Assembly (NCBI RefSeq): GCF_002878395.1
Contig: NC_061118.1
Location: 127,084,010 to 127,148,009 of the forward strand
Source: Capsicum annuum
Lineage: Eukaryota > Streptophyta > Magnoliopsida > Solanales > Solanaceae
DNA: 64,000 nucleotides
Direction: 5' to 3'
In this document: piece by piece, positions 23,401-35,775 of the stretch
Numbering within the stretch: the stretch's first letter is position 1
Layout: the number at the start of each line of letters is the position of its first letter
Program-made: the position numbers and the translations under genes
Notes under the pieces: generated by a model
Databases searched by the model: none
The model's input: only the letters and a program-made list of their open reading frames with translations
Told to the model about the DNA's origin: nothing

Positions 23401-24736
23401 CGCCTCTACCTCTCAACAGCTATAGACTCAACCAACTCATGTCTGGCCCTTTTTAGGGCTTGATCATATGGAATATTAGGATCCTACAGGTCCCCCACAT
23501 ATTCTCTCTTAGTCCTAATAATGGGAACCATATCATTATCAATCGCAAATAGGTCAAACTATCTGGGTCTAGGTAGGGGTACGAACTGTACAATTAGGGG
23601 TATGAATAGAGGTATGGTTGATGTATGACTCTTAGTCGATGAGCGCACCTCGACTCTAAGTATATCCATCTCCTTTCTCAAAGCTCCTAGATATGGCATC
23701 TCAATTATTGTGAACCTGTCTACTATAATCCATTTCCTTTCTTAAATCTCCCAGATATGGCATCTCAATCGTTGTGAACCTGTCTTTTATACATCTCTCA
23801 AAAAAATCAATACGTGCATGTATATTAGCATGTAACTGTGATATAGCACTTGTGTATGTAGACTCCCATCGATTCTCGACCATCTCTAGTCTGTTTCGAA
23901 CCCATGGCCAGATCTGCTCATACAAAGTAGCCACCTTTGTCTTTATATTCTCTAGTAGTCTAGTAGTGGGTTTCTGACTATCCACTAAGGTCTGCAGATA
24001 TGCATGAGAAACTAACACCATATTTGATGCAGCAGTTGAAGTAAATGTGTGAGTGGTCCCTAAAGATATGCCAACTGGCTCTGAGGTTGAAGTCAGGGGC
24101 GATTTGGATGTTGCTGGGTTCCCTTCACCTTGTATAATATCCTCGAGGGTTTCTCTCTTCTCCCCTATCACAAATCCATACCTACTCCCAATCTTCTCTT
24201 TATACATTGCTATGGTCTGCAGGTACTGATGGGCCCTCAGACTAGGATGGAGGTACTGTAGCAGCACCATTAGGTCTTCTAGGAAGGGTTGGGCCTGTAG
24301 GATCCTCCATTTTTTTTATTTGCATAGTGGCTATAATTTATACTCTCGGTATCTTTGGTACACCAACATCGTCACAAAACTTCTGAATAAGGCAAGAAAA
24401 TGGCAAATTTGTCTTCTCCCAAAAGGTTCTATCATGAATCTCATGCCGAAGAATGGCAACAAAGTTGATATCATACCTAACCATCATACTAAAATTAGGA
24501 ACGCTCTCTTCTAAGTTAATAAATTATTTGAAGTAGTTAAGAACAATCTGTATCTGATGATCAACAACTAAAACTAAGCAGAAAAAGTAAATAACGCGTT
24601 ACTTATCATGCACTGTCCTTCGATCCAAGAGTTCTCATTTCCCATAGATGAAATATAGTCGGCGATCTACCTAGCCATCTAAACTCTCTCATGTCTATGC
24701 TTAACCACCCTCATAATCTATATCTCATGTGCGACT
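23400..24736 (-). pseudogene. A2 env-position ORF, C-terminal part
   Basis: The 189-codon ORF 24270-23701 and stop-broken sequence around it resemble the C-terminal half of the large ORF found after pol in nightshade Athila-like elements (plant transposon-type domain). Seen: a Thr/Ser-rich linker, then WVRNRLEMVENRWEST and ARIDFFERCIKDRF, a probable coiled coil. Function in plants is unknown. The upstream half continues beyond the solo LTR at 24742-27962. A 64-bp duplication at 23665-23792 shifts the frame and ends the ORF at 23701. Confidence 0.6.
23665..23792. repeat. 64-bp tandem duplication in the A2 3' ORF
   Basis: tccatctcctttctcaaag at 23665 recurs as tccatttcctttcttaaat at 23729, and both copies go on with agatatggcatctcaat and tgtgaacctgtc. 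The copy length is not a multiple of three, so it shifts the minus-strand frame. Confidence 0.9.
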
Positions 24737-24741
24737 CTCAA

Positions 24742-27700
24742 TGTAATGCCTCGATTTTCTGAACCAAAATGCTACACGGTGCTCATGACCTCGAAGGACC
24801 ACAATCTAACCCATGACTGATATTTTTACCTATAAACTGCATAATATCTCATAAAATATGCGAAAACATAAACTGTAAGGCCATAAGGTTCAATACTAAT
24901 ACATATTTGAAAAATATGGTATAGCAATACCAAAAAAGAACATAAATATTGAAGTCTGAACATCTAATCTGACATCTAGTCTGAAAGCCTATAACTAAAC
25001 TGAATAAGGAGTTAATGGGATATGTCCACAACTAACTCCAACTACTGAAATAAACTGAAAACTGAAATAAAAATGAAATCATCATGTCCACAAAGGATGA
25101 GGATTCACGTCTAGCTCTGACTACTGATCTTGGAATCTACTGCTAATTTGGAGCTCATGCCTCTGAACCTATGGTATAACATTAGAGAAAGCACCATAGC
25201 GCAAATGCGTCAGTACATCTGAATGTACTGAGTATACGAGTGAGGTAGGCTAAATGCAAAGGGTTATATGCATGAAAAATAATGACCGATATGGACGTGA
25301 GAGTACATACATGCATACATAACTGTAACTGAACTCGTTGAGATACTGACTACTGAGTCTGAATACTGACAATATGAGTGTACTGATAATGAGATTCTGA
25401 AAGACTGAGTTTACTAATATTGATATGTAAATCACTAATAAGTGATAGATCTGATACTGTATTACTGAATACTGGGAGACTGATACTATATTACTGATAA
25501 AAGAATGATTGTTTCTGACAGTTTGAATTATGAAGAACTGGTCTGATTGGCTGTATCTATCAGTCCTGAAGCTGAGTACTGATAGCATGAGTTCTGATAA
25601 CTCTTGTGATTGATAGCATAAGTGACTATATTTGACAGAGCATAAATCTAAAGAAAACTATCTGAGTTCAATTTTATTTCTGAGTTGATTGTATCTGATA
25701 GTCTTGATATACTGAAATCTGAAGAACTATCTGAGTTTTTACTAAGGCTGGGTCACTATAGCTGACAGTCCTGAAATCTATAACTAAAACTATGGGAAGT
25801 AGTTATCTAACTGACATGCCCTAAATACGATATAATAGCTAAGTTGGGGTCCAATCTCTTCCCCGACTAGAGGGGTGTCAATACCGTGACATGGGTAAGG
25901 ACAGCCTATTAGTGACCCTTATCTGGCGGTTACTCAATGAGAATGGTGGGAACCCTAAACTGACGGGTTAAGCTACCTCATCAACCCTAATCTAACGGGT
26001 TAAGATTTCTCAACCTACACTGGCTATGTAGTTCTTGAACACAAGGATAACTACTAAGAATCACACCCTGAACTGGCGGTTGAGTTCCCATCCTTGGGTT
26101 TACTCGGTGCTAACTTCTACTCCCATCTGAAGGACACTGAACTGAATAACTAAGCTAAATTGAATTATTGAACTGAACTGATTAGCTAAATTGATACTGA
26201 TTAACCAAACTGATACTAGTGGTATTGTTTAGTTGAGCTAAACTAAGTTTACTGGATTCCAACGACTGATGGAATGTATTGAGTTTTGAGGACTGGTCGA
26301 GAGTACCGAAGTTACTGAGATTGACTACGAATACTAAGGTTGCTGAGGTTACTGAGCACTGAGATTACTGAGATTACTGGACTACTAAAATTACTGAGAT
26401 TTCTGAGTTTTCCTGGTCACATGACTGACTGAATTCTATAGATCATGGCTTGACTGAGAGTATCGTGAAAACATGACATGGCTCTAGGCACATAGCTTTA
26501 TTTTTTAGGCACAAGTACCCCCAGGACTCGATGGAAGGAAACTGACACAACTTGAATTTCTTGAGTACACGACCATCAATAAAAATCCATAATACATGAG
26601 TGGGGGATTTCATGAAGTACATGGTCATCATAATATCTATTATGAATAGGAATTCTTATAATCAAGTGATAAATCTCATATTCTAATATCATGGGCATTC
26701 CAACAATATATAATATTCATAGCAATCGCATGGAAACCATTCAAGCGTAAGGGAACGGCAACATATAATGTTTAGTTCATATTGTAATGATTTGGGGATA
26801 TTATACTTCATGTATTTATTCAACATCTCAAACATGGATATATTTTGTGTACATAATTTATATCTCCATTATCATACATACTTTATACCACAATAATAAC
26901 AACACATAATTTGCATGGAAATTCATATTGGAGTGTATGACTAACATGAACTTGTTATTTAGATATCATGAAATCATGTAAATATGAAGTTCTAACATAC
27001 TAGGCATTTTATCGAACACCTTGCAGGCATTCTTTAAGGCATAGGTGAATTTCATACTTGCATTCTATCAATCTATCTGAAGATCATGTTTTTCAACTAA
27101 CAACATAACTTTCATGAGATATATAGTCACAATACTATTATATAGCAAAACAAACAAGCATCAACATGGGTATAATCATATCACCACAATCAACCAAGCT
27201 TTTGTATTTTAAAGATTGATTCGTGAACTCCACAAACGAAAGGAATCTGTAGATGAACACTACGCATACCTTGGAAGGGAGGTTCTTGATGATTGACGGA
27301 GGAATTTCCTTGAAATTGGATCTTCAATGCTTAATTATGCAAACCTAGTTGTTTTTCTCTTTTAGTGCTCTTGGATGATGAGCTTTGAGATGTTAATAGG
27401 GTTGTAATGTGTTCAGAAGCTATATATTTTATAGGGTTAAGTTTAGGGATGTGTAAGGAGTGTTAGAAGACTTAATTACCCTCAAAATAACTCAAAACGG
27501 AGTGTTTATGGCATTGGAACTGACTTAGGTGGTGCCTAAACAATCGCCAAAGTTTGGTTGGGTGGAGCCTAACCAATCGCCTATCCTTACTGTCTCTCAC
27601 AAAAATGGGCATAAAATTTTGCTCGGGTATTGGATTAAGGCAAAATTGATATCGTTGGAAAGACAATTCAATTATCTAAAATTTGGTGGGTATAAATATG

Positions 27701-27962
27701 CAAAAATACCACATTAACATTGAGTTATACTCATTCAAATAGGACCCTTGCAAAATCGAACACTAAAACTTGATGGATTCAAAAACTTTTAGCTTGTATT
27801 ACCTTAAGTGACTCATATGAACATGCTTAATGTATCATAATCTATCTTATCTCTAGGATACTCATTGTAAGTCATGCACTAAAATGCTACTCACAGGATA
27901 GGTGGTTTCATACGTAGGAAAAATGGTTCGTCTCCTAGCTTAGAAACATACGGGGTATTACA
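24742..27962 (-). mobile_element. Solo LTR S2 (3.2 kb)
   Basis: On the minus strand it starts TGTAATACCCCGTATG at 27962 and ends ...gaggcattaca at 24742, with perfect 5-bp target duplications CTCAA at 24737-24741 and 27963-27967. It shares its start and several internal blocks with the LTRs of element C (TGTAATACC start; the segment around 27230-27400 matches 46420-46560 in complement). No primer site or coding sequence lies inside. A stretch at 25330-26420 is rich in repeated actga/ttactga words. The target was the A2 3' ORF. Confidence 0.9.
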
Positions 27963-27967
27963 CTCAA

Positions 27968-28983
27968 TCTGTATTCACACTTTATTATGGATGTTGGGGC
28001 AATATATTCTTGACCAAAAAGAATTCGATAGATAGATGTCACTAAAATATCAATCCTGACCCCTCTCATAAGGGTCTGCTTAAGTTGTGGCTTCTCTATA
28101 TCTCTCATTAAACCTATTGATTTGTGCATCGTAATAAATACTATGGCATGTTAAGATGTATAAAACTCTCATACCAAAGTCGAGTTCTAAGAATCAAGTG
28201 GTATAGTCATCCACTCTAACTAGTAATGATCAAAGGCTACCCATAAATGTGGTACTCTACTCAACCCAGATTTCTCAATCCTGCGCTCATAAAAAATTAG
28301 CCTCTTAGGCTAGCCGATTTCTAAAATATGACTATCTATATCAAATAATATTTTCATTCCCTCCACACACCACCTTAGGTTATCCACCTCAAGAGGTACC
28401 TCTAAAGCATGTGTAGGGGAGGAGCTTTATCCCTACTGTGCTGGCGCCTCTGCATCTAGGGCTAGAACCTTATGCGAAGCCTGCCTTGTACCCTTCACAG
28501 ACTAGGGTACTTTTGATGACTTCTCCTTATCTGATGTATTAGATTTATCCTGGGACCCTTTCTTAGACTGAGGGTCCTGTGTATTTACTACTGGTGCTGA
28601 CTCATATTTGCCTTATCCTCATCATCATCATCACTTGGTAGAGAAGAGTGTGGGGGTAATCTCCAGGCCGACTTTATCCTTTATTGGGCGAGACCTGCTT
28701 GGGTAGCCTAGATAGCATAAATAGCCTCGGTCTGAGACCTATGCTGGGTAAAGAATGACCTTCTTCCCTACTATATATTCTCAGGCAGTGGCTCTTCCAT
28801 AGTTCTCAACATAATAGTCTCAGCTAACTGGCGCACCTGGCCTCTAGTCACTCTACGTGTTACTCTAGTTGTAGCTGATCTAATCTATGTAATAGAGTAC
28901 TCTTTCACTAAGCTACTGGGCTCGGGTGACTCATCCCATCTCCTTGATGCAACAACCTTCTGCTTTAAAGCATTAGGTGCCAT
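27968..28983 (-). pseudogene. A2 env-position ORF, N-terminal part
   Basis: A possible start ATG at 28983 opens MAPNALKQKVVASRRWDE. The broken reading then gives a basic stretch (TTRVTRRVTRGQVRQL), an acidic run SLPSDDDDDEDKA near 28640 and, at 28129-27968, a piece (TLMRGVRIDILVTSIYRILF) that matches the conserved core of the plant transposon-type domain in the 3' ORF of nightshade Athila-like elements. In-frame stops are frequent. The ORF resumes after solo LTR S2 at 24736. Role unknown; position equals that of env in retroviruses, but I see no signal peptide or membrane helix. Confidence 0.6.
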
Positions 28984-29340
28984 GTGTACGTAGCACGAGT
29001 GGGACTTGTGACCTTGATTAGTTGGTCACAAAGTCCCTTTTCCTGGAGAATTATAAATGTAGAAATCCTACTGTATTCTGGGTAAGTCCATAAGCTATAC
29101 ACCTACAAAAGAAAAAAAACAACTGAATAATAAAACAGAGGGTTGCCTCCCACCCAACTCTTAATTTAATATCGCAATATGATATAGCTGTGTTGGTTAC
29201 TTAGAATTGACAAACAATCCCATGGGTTGACTCTCATACAATGCTTAATTTAACATTGCAGCATGATGTAGGTATCTTGATTACTCAGAATTTATCAAGA
29301 TACCCATAGGAATATCCTCCTAGGTTATCAATAGAATCTA
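28984..29340 (-). other. Spacer between A2 protease and 3' ORF; RT to integrase missing
   Basis: No coding similarity. It includes a gttgcctcccaccc stretch, which on the minus strand resembles the gggtgggaggcaac end-of-pol motif of Athila elements, so the deletion of RT, RNase H and integrase probably runs from about 29340 to just before this motif. It also holds an 84-bp tandem duplication (29142-29309). Confidence 0.6.
29142..29309. repeat. 84-bp tandem duplication
   Basis: gttgcctcccacccaactcttaattt at 29142 recurs as gttgactctcatacaatgcttaattt at 29226 (only the first bases quoted), and both copies end with aagatacccatagg-like or acaatcccatggg-like sequence. Identity is roughly 75%. Confidence 0.8.
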
Positions 29341-30007
29341 TTATCGAAACCACCCTCATGTCGGTTGGTTGCTTTATTATTTTTCAAAAGTTGAATGTGA
29401 ATTCCTAGCCATTGACTTTGAACTTTAGCTCCCCCTTCTCTATATCACCCATCACTCTATCTGTGTCCATAAATGGTCTCTCCAATATAATAGGCATCTC
29501 GATTGAACCTTACAATGCAGAATGACAAAGTCAGTTGGAAAAATAAAGTTATTAACTCTCACAATGACATCAAAAAAAATGCCCACGGGTCTCTTCTCAG
29601 TGCGGTCAGGCATCAATAGCTGCATTATAGTCAATTCATGAGGGCTCAATCCTAATTTATTGAATACAGCCAACGACATCAAATTTATGTTGGCTCCTAA
29701 GCCACATAAGGCTCTCGCAAATTGGGATGACCCAATAGTGCATGGTATAGTGAATGCTCCGGGATCACCCTTTTTTGGGTAAAAGATTTAGTCATGACTA
29801 CACTATAGTGGTGCAATCCACCAATATCCTTAAGAGTAGCCCCTTTCTTCTTTGTAATCAGTTGCTTCATAAACCTGGCATATCCAGGCATTTGCTCCAA
29901 TCTTTAAGAATAGGGATTTTCAAGCTCAACTCTTTTAGTATCTCAATGAATCTCTTGAACTTTTCTTCCACTCTCTTCTACTTTAGTCTCTAAGGAAAAT
30001 ATAGGGG
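29340..30007 (-). pseudogene. A2 protease region
   Basis: Fragment 29900-29697 has EQMPGYARFMKQLITKKK, the segment ahead of the Athila protease; fragment 29682-29452 has VFNKLGLSPHELTIMQL and VIVRVNNFIFPTDFVIL of the protease; the linker continues to 29340 with KGELKFKVNG and MKQPTDMRVVS. The DLGA active-site loop falls at the frame break near 29690. At 30007 the sequence is cut by the 5' LTR of element R; the same frame resumes at 45527 on the other side of R. Confidence 0.85.
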
Positions 30008-30012
30008 TTGCC

Positions 30013-32606
30013 CATAACACCCTGTATTTTTTGGCTAGACATTGAACCATCGTTCCTACATGTGTAAACTCTAAACCCACAATTTTTATTTCAACACATG
30101 TGTCATTATTATTATACTAGTATGAAGAGTGCTTATTAGGTTAAAAATGTTAATAGGAATCACTTAGCACAAAGTTGAGCTAAGAGCCTTTTAATTGGCC
30201 AAATTTTGGTATTTGATTCTCAAGGGTTAAGTTTGAATGCATATAACATTTTATATATGTGTAATTTTGCATATCAACATACACCAAATTATAGATAATT
30301 GAATTAGCTTTCCAATGATATTAATTTTGCCTTAATCTGATATCCGAGCAAAAAGTTATGACTATGCTAAGGCCGTACGTCGCATGGCAATTGTAAATAG
30401 CCATTGGATGAGTTGTGCTATTGATGTGCGCTTCCCAACCTCAGGTGTGCTATTAGAGTACATTGTACAACCTCAGGTGTACTTTTGGCGTGCGCTGCAC
30501 AGCAATAGCAAAGTGCTAAAAGTTGCTTCATTTTTTACTTAAATTAAGGGTGTTGATGTCTTTTCACACCCCTAAACCATCCCTAAGCATTATTAAATGA
30601 ATTAAGGGGTTTTAAAACACATTATTTCCACTCTCTTAACCCCAAAATGCCCAGTATATGACTCAACACCCTTCACCACTTCCCAAGAACCAATGTTAAG
30701 TTTCATCTCTCAAGAACTCAAGGATTCAAGTTCTAATTTCAAATTTTTCTTTAAGAATTCATCTAATTGAGGTATGTGGGGTATTCATCAATGGATTCCT
30801 TTTACCTATTGAGCCAAAAACCTTATTTTTGATTAAAGTATTAATTTTTCTCTAATTATGATCAACTTCCATATAAACTATGAATTTTATCCATGTTTTC
30901 TTGTTACTTTTAAGTTCAAGCCAAGATAATAGTTTTATCCCATATGAATCATTCTCCTACATGTTTAAAGTTTTAAAACCCTAAGTCATGTTCAGTTGGC
31001 ATCACGTCAAATTCTCGAGTTATGATTTAAACTGTATAAACATGATATTTTCCTAAGGTTAACTCATTCCCATGTTTACATTTATGAAATTTATTAGACT
31101 ATTGAAATATCTCATGTTTCAGGTCTTTGAATTATGACATTATGTCATAGTTTTTAAGTATTTCAATTAAATTCTGTAATCATTACACTAGTAGGTTATG
31201 AACACCTGATACCTACTTGGTTACTTACGTTCCAAACTATTTAAGTAATGTTTCACTCAACTCATGATTTTATTATTAAAGTTAGTTTGTTATGATCATT
31301 TTGGGAACTATCAGTTTACATGTTTATAATTATGTCATAATTTGTATGTATTGTTATTTTCAAAAATACCATGACCTGAGCTTACCAGTTATCAATGCAT
31401 GCACCAGTTAGTATTTTAGTATCTTTCAATTGGGAGTAGGATTTAGCAGTGAGTGGTAAGTGTGGGTTTAGCACATCCTACTTCCCTACGTTCCACCATA
31501 GTTTTAGGGGCCTCTCTAGAGAGTGTTTCCCCTTGGCCAATATGGGCTCAGTTTTGTGATCACTCTAGTTTAGGTTCTACTTCAATGTCAAGGATAGAAA
31601 TCCCTCCTCAATGTGGGTTAGACATTGGATTCCATGATAGATCACATGGTTTATGTTGGTTACATGATAGCTCCCATAGTTTCAGTTAGTATTCCATTTA
31701 TCTCAGTTCATGTTTTCTTAACCATGTAATCAGATTTTAGTAATTATACAGTTAGTTTTGCAAATTATTCATGTTATTTAGATCATGTCAGTACACTATA
31801 CTTGGTCTTGCATTCTCAGTTTTACATATTTATGGTTTCATTCTCTGTATTTATACATGATCCTTAGCTTAATTTTATAGCATATTAATCTTTACATGAG
31901 ATTTGTATAAAGTATTCATGTTTCTACTGCTTCCCGGCATATAGAATTATCTTCAGCTCATGATTTATAAATCTCACTATGAATTACAATTTTCATATGC
32001 AACCATGATTTAAATGAATATTTCAGCAAATAACATATGTCCTCAGTCTTAAAGCACGTGTTAAATATTTCCATGATTTAGTACATGTCTCCATATACTA
32101 GTACATTCCAATGTACTTACCATATATATGCATTTGTGACTATATCCTTCGTAATATAGGTGCCAGTTATAGCTCATACACTAGGGTTAGACAGTTCTTA
32201 GCTTTTAGCCAATAAGTGATGAGGTCTCTTATTTTGGGAACTCTAGACAGTTGTAGTTCATATACTGTAGTTCATATACTGTAATGTTATCATTCTTATG
32301 TATTATTTATGGTAGTTGGTGACATGTCCCATTTATTTATAGTCAGTATAGTAGAGGCTTCATAGATAGTTAGTCAGAGTCATGATATGTAATTCAAGTT
32401 TCTTTCTTTAGTTTTATTATGCTGTAAACTATATAAGTATTACATTTATTCAGACATTATCATGATTATGTTTCCACTCAGTAAATTTAGTTTTTATATA
32501 ATTTAAATCTGTTGCTCAAGTATCATTCTGGTACATGGCTTATCTTGGGATCACTTGTGGTTCTAAGCACTGTGTTATGACTAGTGGGTAGCCTTGAGTT
32601 GTGACA
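30013..32606 (+). mobile_element. 5' LTR of R
   Basis: Begins cataacaccctg, aligned to the tgtaacaaccca start of the 3' LTR, and ends gagttgtgaca. Blocks shared with the 3' LTR include the regions around 30340-30520, 31440-31680 and 32100-32330. 2594 bp. An ORF of 78 codons at 31453-31689 is not conserved in the 3' LTR and is not a gene. Confidence 0.85.
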
Positions 32607-32610
32607 AACT

Positions 32611-32622
32611 TGGTATCAAAGC
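32611..32622 (+). other. Primer binding site of R (tRNA-iMet type)
   Basis: tggtatcaaagc matches TGGTATCAGAGC at 11 of 12 positions and starts 5 bases after the LTR end. Confidence 0.9.
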
Positions 32623-33000
32623 AGAAGGTTCAAATGTCTTAGAGTTTCTATAAAGCTGTGACTAGTAGAGTCCTACAAAATGGTACAGAGACATCTGTAC
32701 TTTTCTTTGAGAAGTTATAGGGAATTTAGTAAATATTTCCATTCTTTCATGTCTTAGATCGTGCTGTAGAAATTTTCTCAAATAAACTTATACAGATTCT
32801 CATCATGCTCCATTCATGTCAACTCTGTCTTATTTTTAAGATAAAAAAGAGTAAGACTTAAATTTCTATCGATAGAGTTTTCTCATACAATCTCTATATA
32901 TAACTATAGGATTGCATGTTGGCTCAAAAAGTATCCAATCAGTTCCTCTATTTTCAAAGTATGAAGGATTTCATTCATGATGATACAAAAAAATGTACAT

Positions 33001-33360
33001 CACTACGATAAAAAGGGCTATTAGGGACGAGAAAAATGATCCCTAAAAGTCTATTTCTGGTCCTTAAAAGTCAATAAGGACGGGTAAAATCTGGTCGCCA
33101 CTCGTCCCTAAAGGCTCCATCGCTAAAGATCAATTGCGACGACATTAAATTCTCGATCATTAACGATTATTCGCGACCAGAAAAATTCTGGTCCTTAGAA
33201 TGCTTTTAAGGACCATATTTCTGGTCCCTAAACATAAAAATTGATTGGGGTGTACAATATTCAGGGACAAGATTAACTGGCCCTTAGAGGTCTAATGCGA
33301 CCAAAAATTTAGTCCTTAAAGAAAGAAACAAATTCTGCTCCCTAAAGCTCTGTTTACAAT
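33001..33360. repeat. Left subterminal repeat region of the CACTA element
   Basis: Short words built on gggac(g/c)ag, ctggtcctta and tcgtccctaaa recur in both orientations at intervals of 30-50 bases, as is usual for transposase-binding subterminal regions of CACTA elements. Confidence 0.75.
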
Positions 33361-34650
33361 TTAAGCAAATGTACAGTAGTTTTAAAGAATGTTTTGCTAA
33401 GATATTATACCATTTCAAAGATAGATAATCTCAAATGCACATATAAATAGAGTTATCACTTGTATTGATTATAAAATATGTATTAACATCACAAAGAACC
33501 AATGCTACAAACAAATATTTAAGGAATAGTACTATAACATAGGTCATTTGCCCACAAAGGCTAACATCCTTCGTACATATTCTAATGTTTTGTTCAATAA
33601 TCCTAGAAAAATGACCAATAATTTGTCAACTTGTTTGAAATCATCATAATTCATAGCAATTGAACCTTTAAATCTTGTGTGAAGCTAGTTCAGGCCTTTT
33701 CTCTTGTACCTACAGTAAATGTAAATAGTAGCAATTGAATCATTTCAAGCATAAAAGAAATCACTAGTTTTATCAATATCCAGCTGACACTCGAACACCA
33801 CGAATCAAGATAAATTCTATATATGCAGCAGCTATTCATACACTACAACATAATCTAATCAAACTGGATTTGCTATCTATTACTATATTTCATGACTATC
33901 CATATACAGAGATTAAGGTGAAAGGTAGAGAAAAACTGACATTATCATACTGCAGTTCAGTTCAGTTCAATAGTAAAGAGATTTTTTTTGGTTGAGTATA
34001 CGGCATAAAAGAGATACAATTTATTCTCATTAAAATAGAATAAGCTTTGCAGGTGTTAACAATTAGATTTAAATTGGTGATGGCACTATTCATTAGCTGA
34101 AGGACACAACTTGAGAGATTTTTTTTTTTTGGTTACAGACTGAGCGATATTGATGTGACTCTAGGGCTAAATACAAATATTTGTTAAATGATCTAACAAG
34201 ATACACTATCGTGTGGTATTAAAAGTTTTCAAGTCTTGCAAAGATTGCAGATGAGGGAAAACAAACCTGCATCATTTCCAGTAGCTGAATAATCTAGATC
34301 CTGCCAAGAATACAATAAATGAGGAAAGCACAAATCAGCAGAGCACATAAAATCTCTCATCAAAGTAAAGAAATGTATAAATATTCAAGCCCATTTTAAC
34401 AAAAACAACTAGCAGATAAAGAATCTAGTAGTTTGGAAAACGAAGAAAAATGGGATAGAAGGTAACCTCCAATGTCCATGTTCATCTACATGAAGTCAAG
34501 ATCTACACTCATACGTATTGCTACTTGCTAGAACTTTTTAGATAGAAGTTATTCAATCAGGCATTAATACGTTGAGACCTAACATAAGGCAACAACCTTG
34601 ACAAAACCAAGATAGATATAGATACTCAACTTTGATAAAATAGAGAGGTA
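33361..34650. other. CACTA interior without recognised gene
   Basis: AT-rich sequence. No ORF or splice-bounded exon that I recognise. It could be the 3' untranslated part and introns of the minus-strand chimeric unit. Confidence 0.5.
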
Positions 34651-34654
34651 CTTA

Positions 34655-34784
34655 ATTAATGACAGGTATCGATCTTGAGGCTTGTCATCGGAGAAGTATC
34701 CTATCCACTGTACAACCATCCTTTTATTGTATCGCCTTCATATGTATAACCATCCACTACTATATGTGGATCTTCCATGACATC
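34655..34784 (-). pseudogene. Captured U-box exon (PUB-type E3 ligase)
   Basis: On the minus strand a splice acceptor (ttgaacactttcag) is followed at 34784 by DVMEDPHIVVDGYTYEGD, then TIKGWLYSG, a stop, and DTSPMTSLKI. This is the core of the U-box domain of plant U-box/kinase proteins, in which an intron commonly precedes this very position. The U-box binds E2 enzymes in ubiquitin transfer. The in-frame stop and loss of the sequence after LKI make this a fragment. Not preceded here by the first half of the U-box. Confidence 0.8.
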
Positions 34785-34919
34785 CTGAAAGTGTTCAAGT
34801 CAAAGATAAAAGCATCAATCATATAGGATACACAAAGTACACTAGATACGAAGTATCAGCTACCACAAATTAGCATCTCAAGGTTCTAAGTGATTCACCT
34901 TATTTTGATAATATTAATC

Positions 34920-35169
34920 ACTTAAAGAACCAAAGGCTGGCAACATCTTTATAGCTATTTTTACGTGGTGAATAATCCCCTTGTAAGGAGGATCCAATTA
35001 TTTGACTTTCTAGTACAAGCTTCTTCTCCTTGATCTTTTGAAGTTCTTTTAGGCACAGTTCGTGCTGAATCCTCAATGCTTCTATCTCTTCTTTTTGCTT
35101 TGCAAAAATCTCCTCCTGTTCTTTCCTTTGATCATTCTTTTTCTTGGATAATTTATATGACACTTCAGC
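34920..35169 (-). pseudogene. Captured coiled-coil exon
   Basis: Preceded on the minus strand by an acceptor-like tgtcctag at 35170. The 83-codon stretch is dominated by Lys, Glu and Gln with heptad spacing (KKKNDQRKEQEEIFAKQKEE, then ELCLKELQKIKEKKLVLESQ) and ends at a stop at 34918. The pattern resembles the coil between the N-terminal domain and the kinase in plant U-box kinases of the PUB33 type, which fits the U-box exon just downstream. A transposase tail is an alternative. Confidence 0.6.
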
Positions 35170-35685
35170 CTAGGACAATATAACATCAGTGACAAGAATG
35201 TATTAAAAAAATATGAAATTCTATCATAAAGTATTAGTGGGGAGAAAGGCATATGATCCTAATTAAGGTCATGTCCTCGGTAAGCTGAAACTTACCAAGT
35301 CATTTTATTGTTGAGGCTTCAGTTTCCATTGAAGCAAGAAATAAATGTTAAGAAGGGAGTATAATTAAAGTTAGTATTGAAGAGTTTCCAGAAAAGGAAA
35401 GATTCTTTTTTTAAACACACTAAAAAGGAAAGTAAGATAAGCAAATCAAAAAGAAGGGAGTATAATATAGCTGAAAAGCAGGCTATTGAAATAAGCTTTT
35501 GGTTTGTGAAACCTAACCTTTTCATATTTTTTGAGGATTTTGGAGAATGCAAACAGGTTCATATAGTTGGTATCAGTTCATCCAAGGATTAACAAGCCAA
35601 ATGCAGAGAGCCATTAAAGGAAGAAAATAATTAAATTGAAAGAATTATTTTGGAAGGAAAGTAAGTGAAACTTAAGCTTCACTAC
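35170..35685 (-). other. Probable intron of the captured unit
   Basis: Bounded on the minus strand by a gtagtg donor at 35685 and a cctag acceptor at 35170. Plus-strand ORF 35377-35592 lies within it and is AT-rich, with no family resemblance. Confidence 0.5.
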
Positions 35686-35775
35686 CTGAAGTGTTTTAGA
35701 TGGCTAAGTTTTTGATAAAACTCAATGAAAACAAGCTTCAGCCTATGCTCAACCTGCTTTAGTTCCTCTTTCTTA
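35686..35775 (-). pseudogene. Captured SPX/PHO1-like segment
   Basis: On the minus strand the reading EELKQVEHRLKLVFIEFYQK then LSHLKHF matches the helix of the SPX domain of PHO1-type phosphate exporters (pattern RLK-AFIEFYQKLRLLK). It ends at a good donor (cttcag|gtagtg). It stands in the same exon as, and directly downstream of, the kinase piece, separated from it by about 30 bases and a stop. SPX domains sense inositol pyrophosphates. Short, so identification is moderate. Confidence 0.6.

Noticed and set aside
25250..25588. 112-codon minus-strand ORF
   Set aside because: It lies within solo LTR S2 and is made of the repeated tactga-type words.
23400..28983. The A2 3' ORF as a retroviral-type envelope gene
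   Set aside because: Only its position matches; I see no signal peptide, membrane segment or cleavage site, and the resemblance is to a plant transposon-type domain of unknown role.
29452..29682. T1- or C-type protease
   Set aside because: The surrounding words (EQMPGYARFMKQL, KLGLSPHELT) belong to the Athila lineage, not to the chromoviruses.
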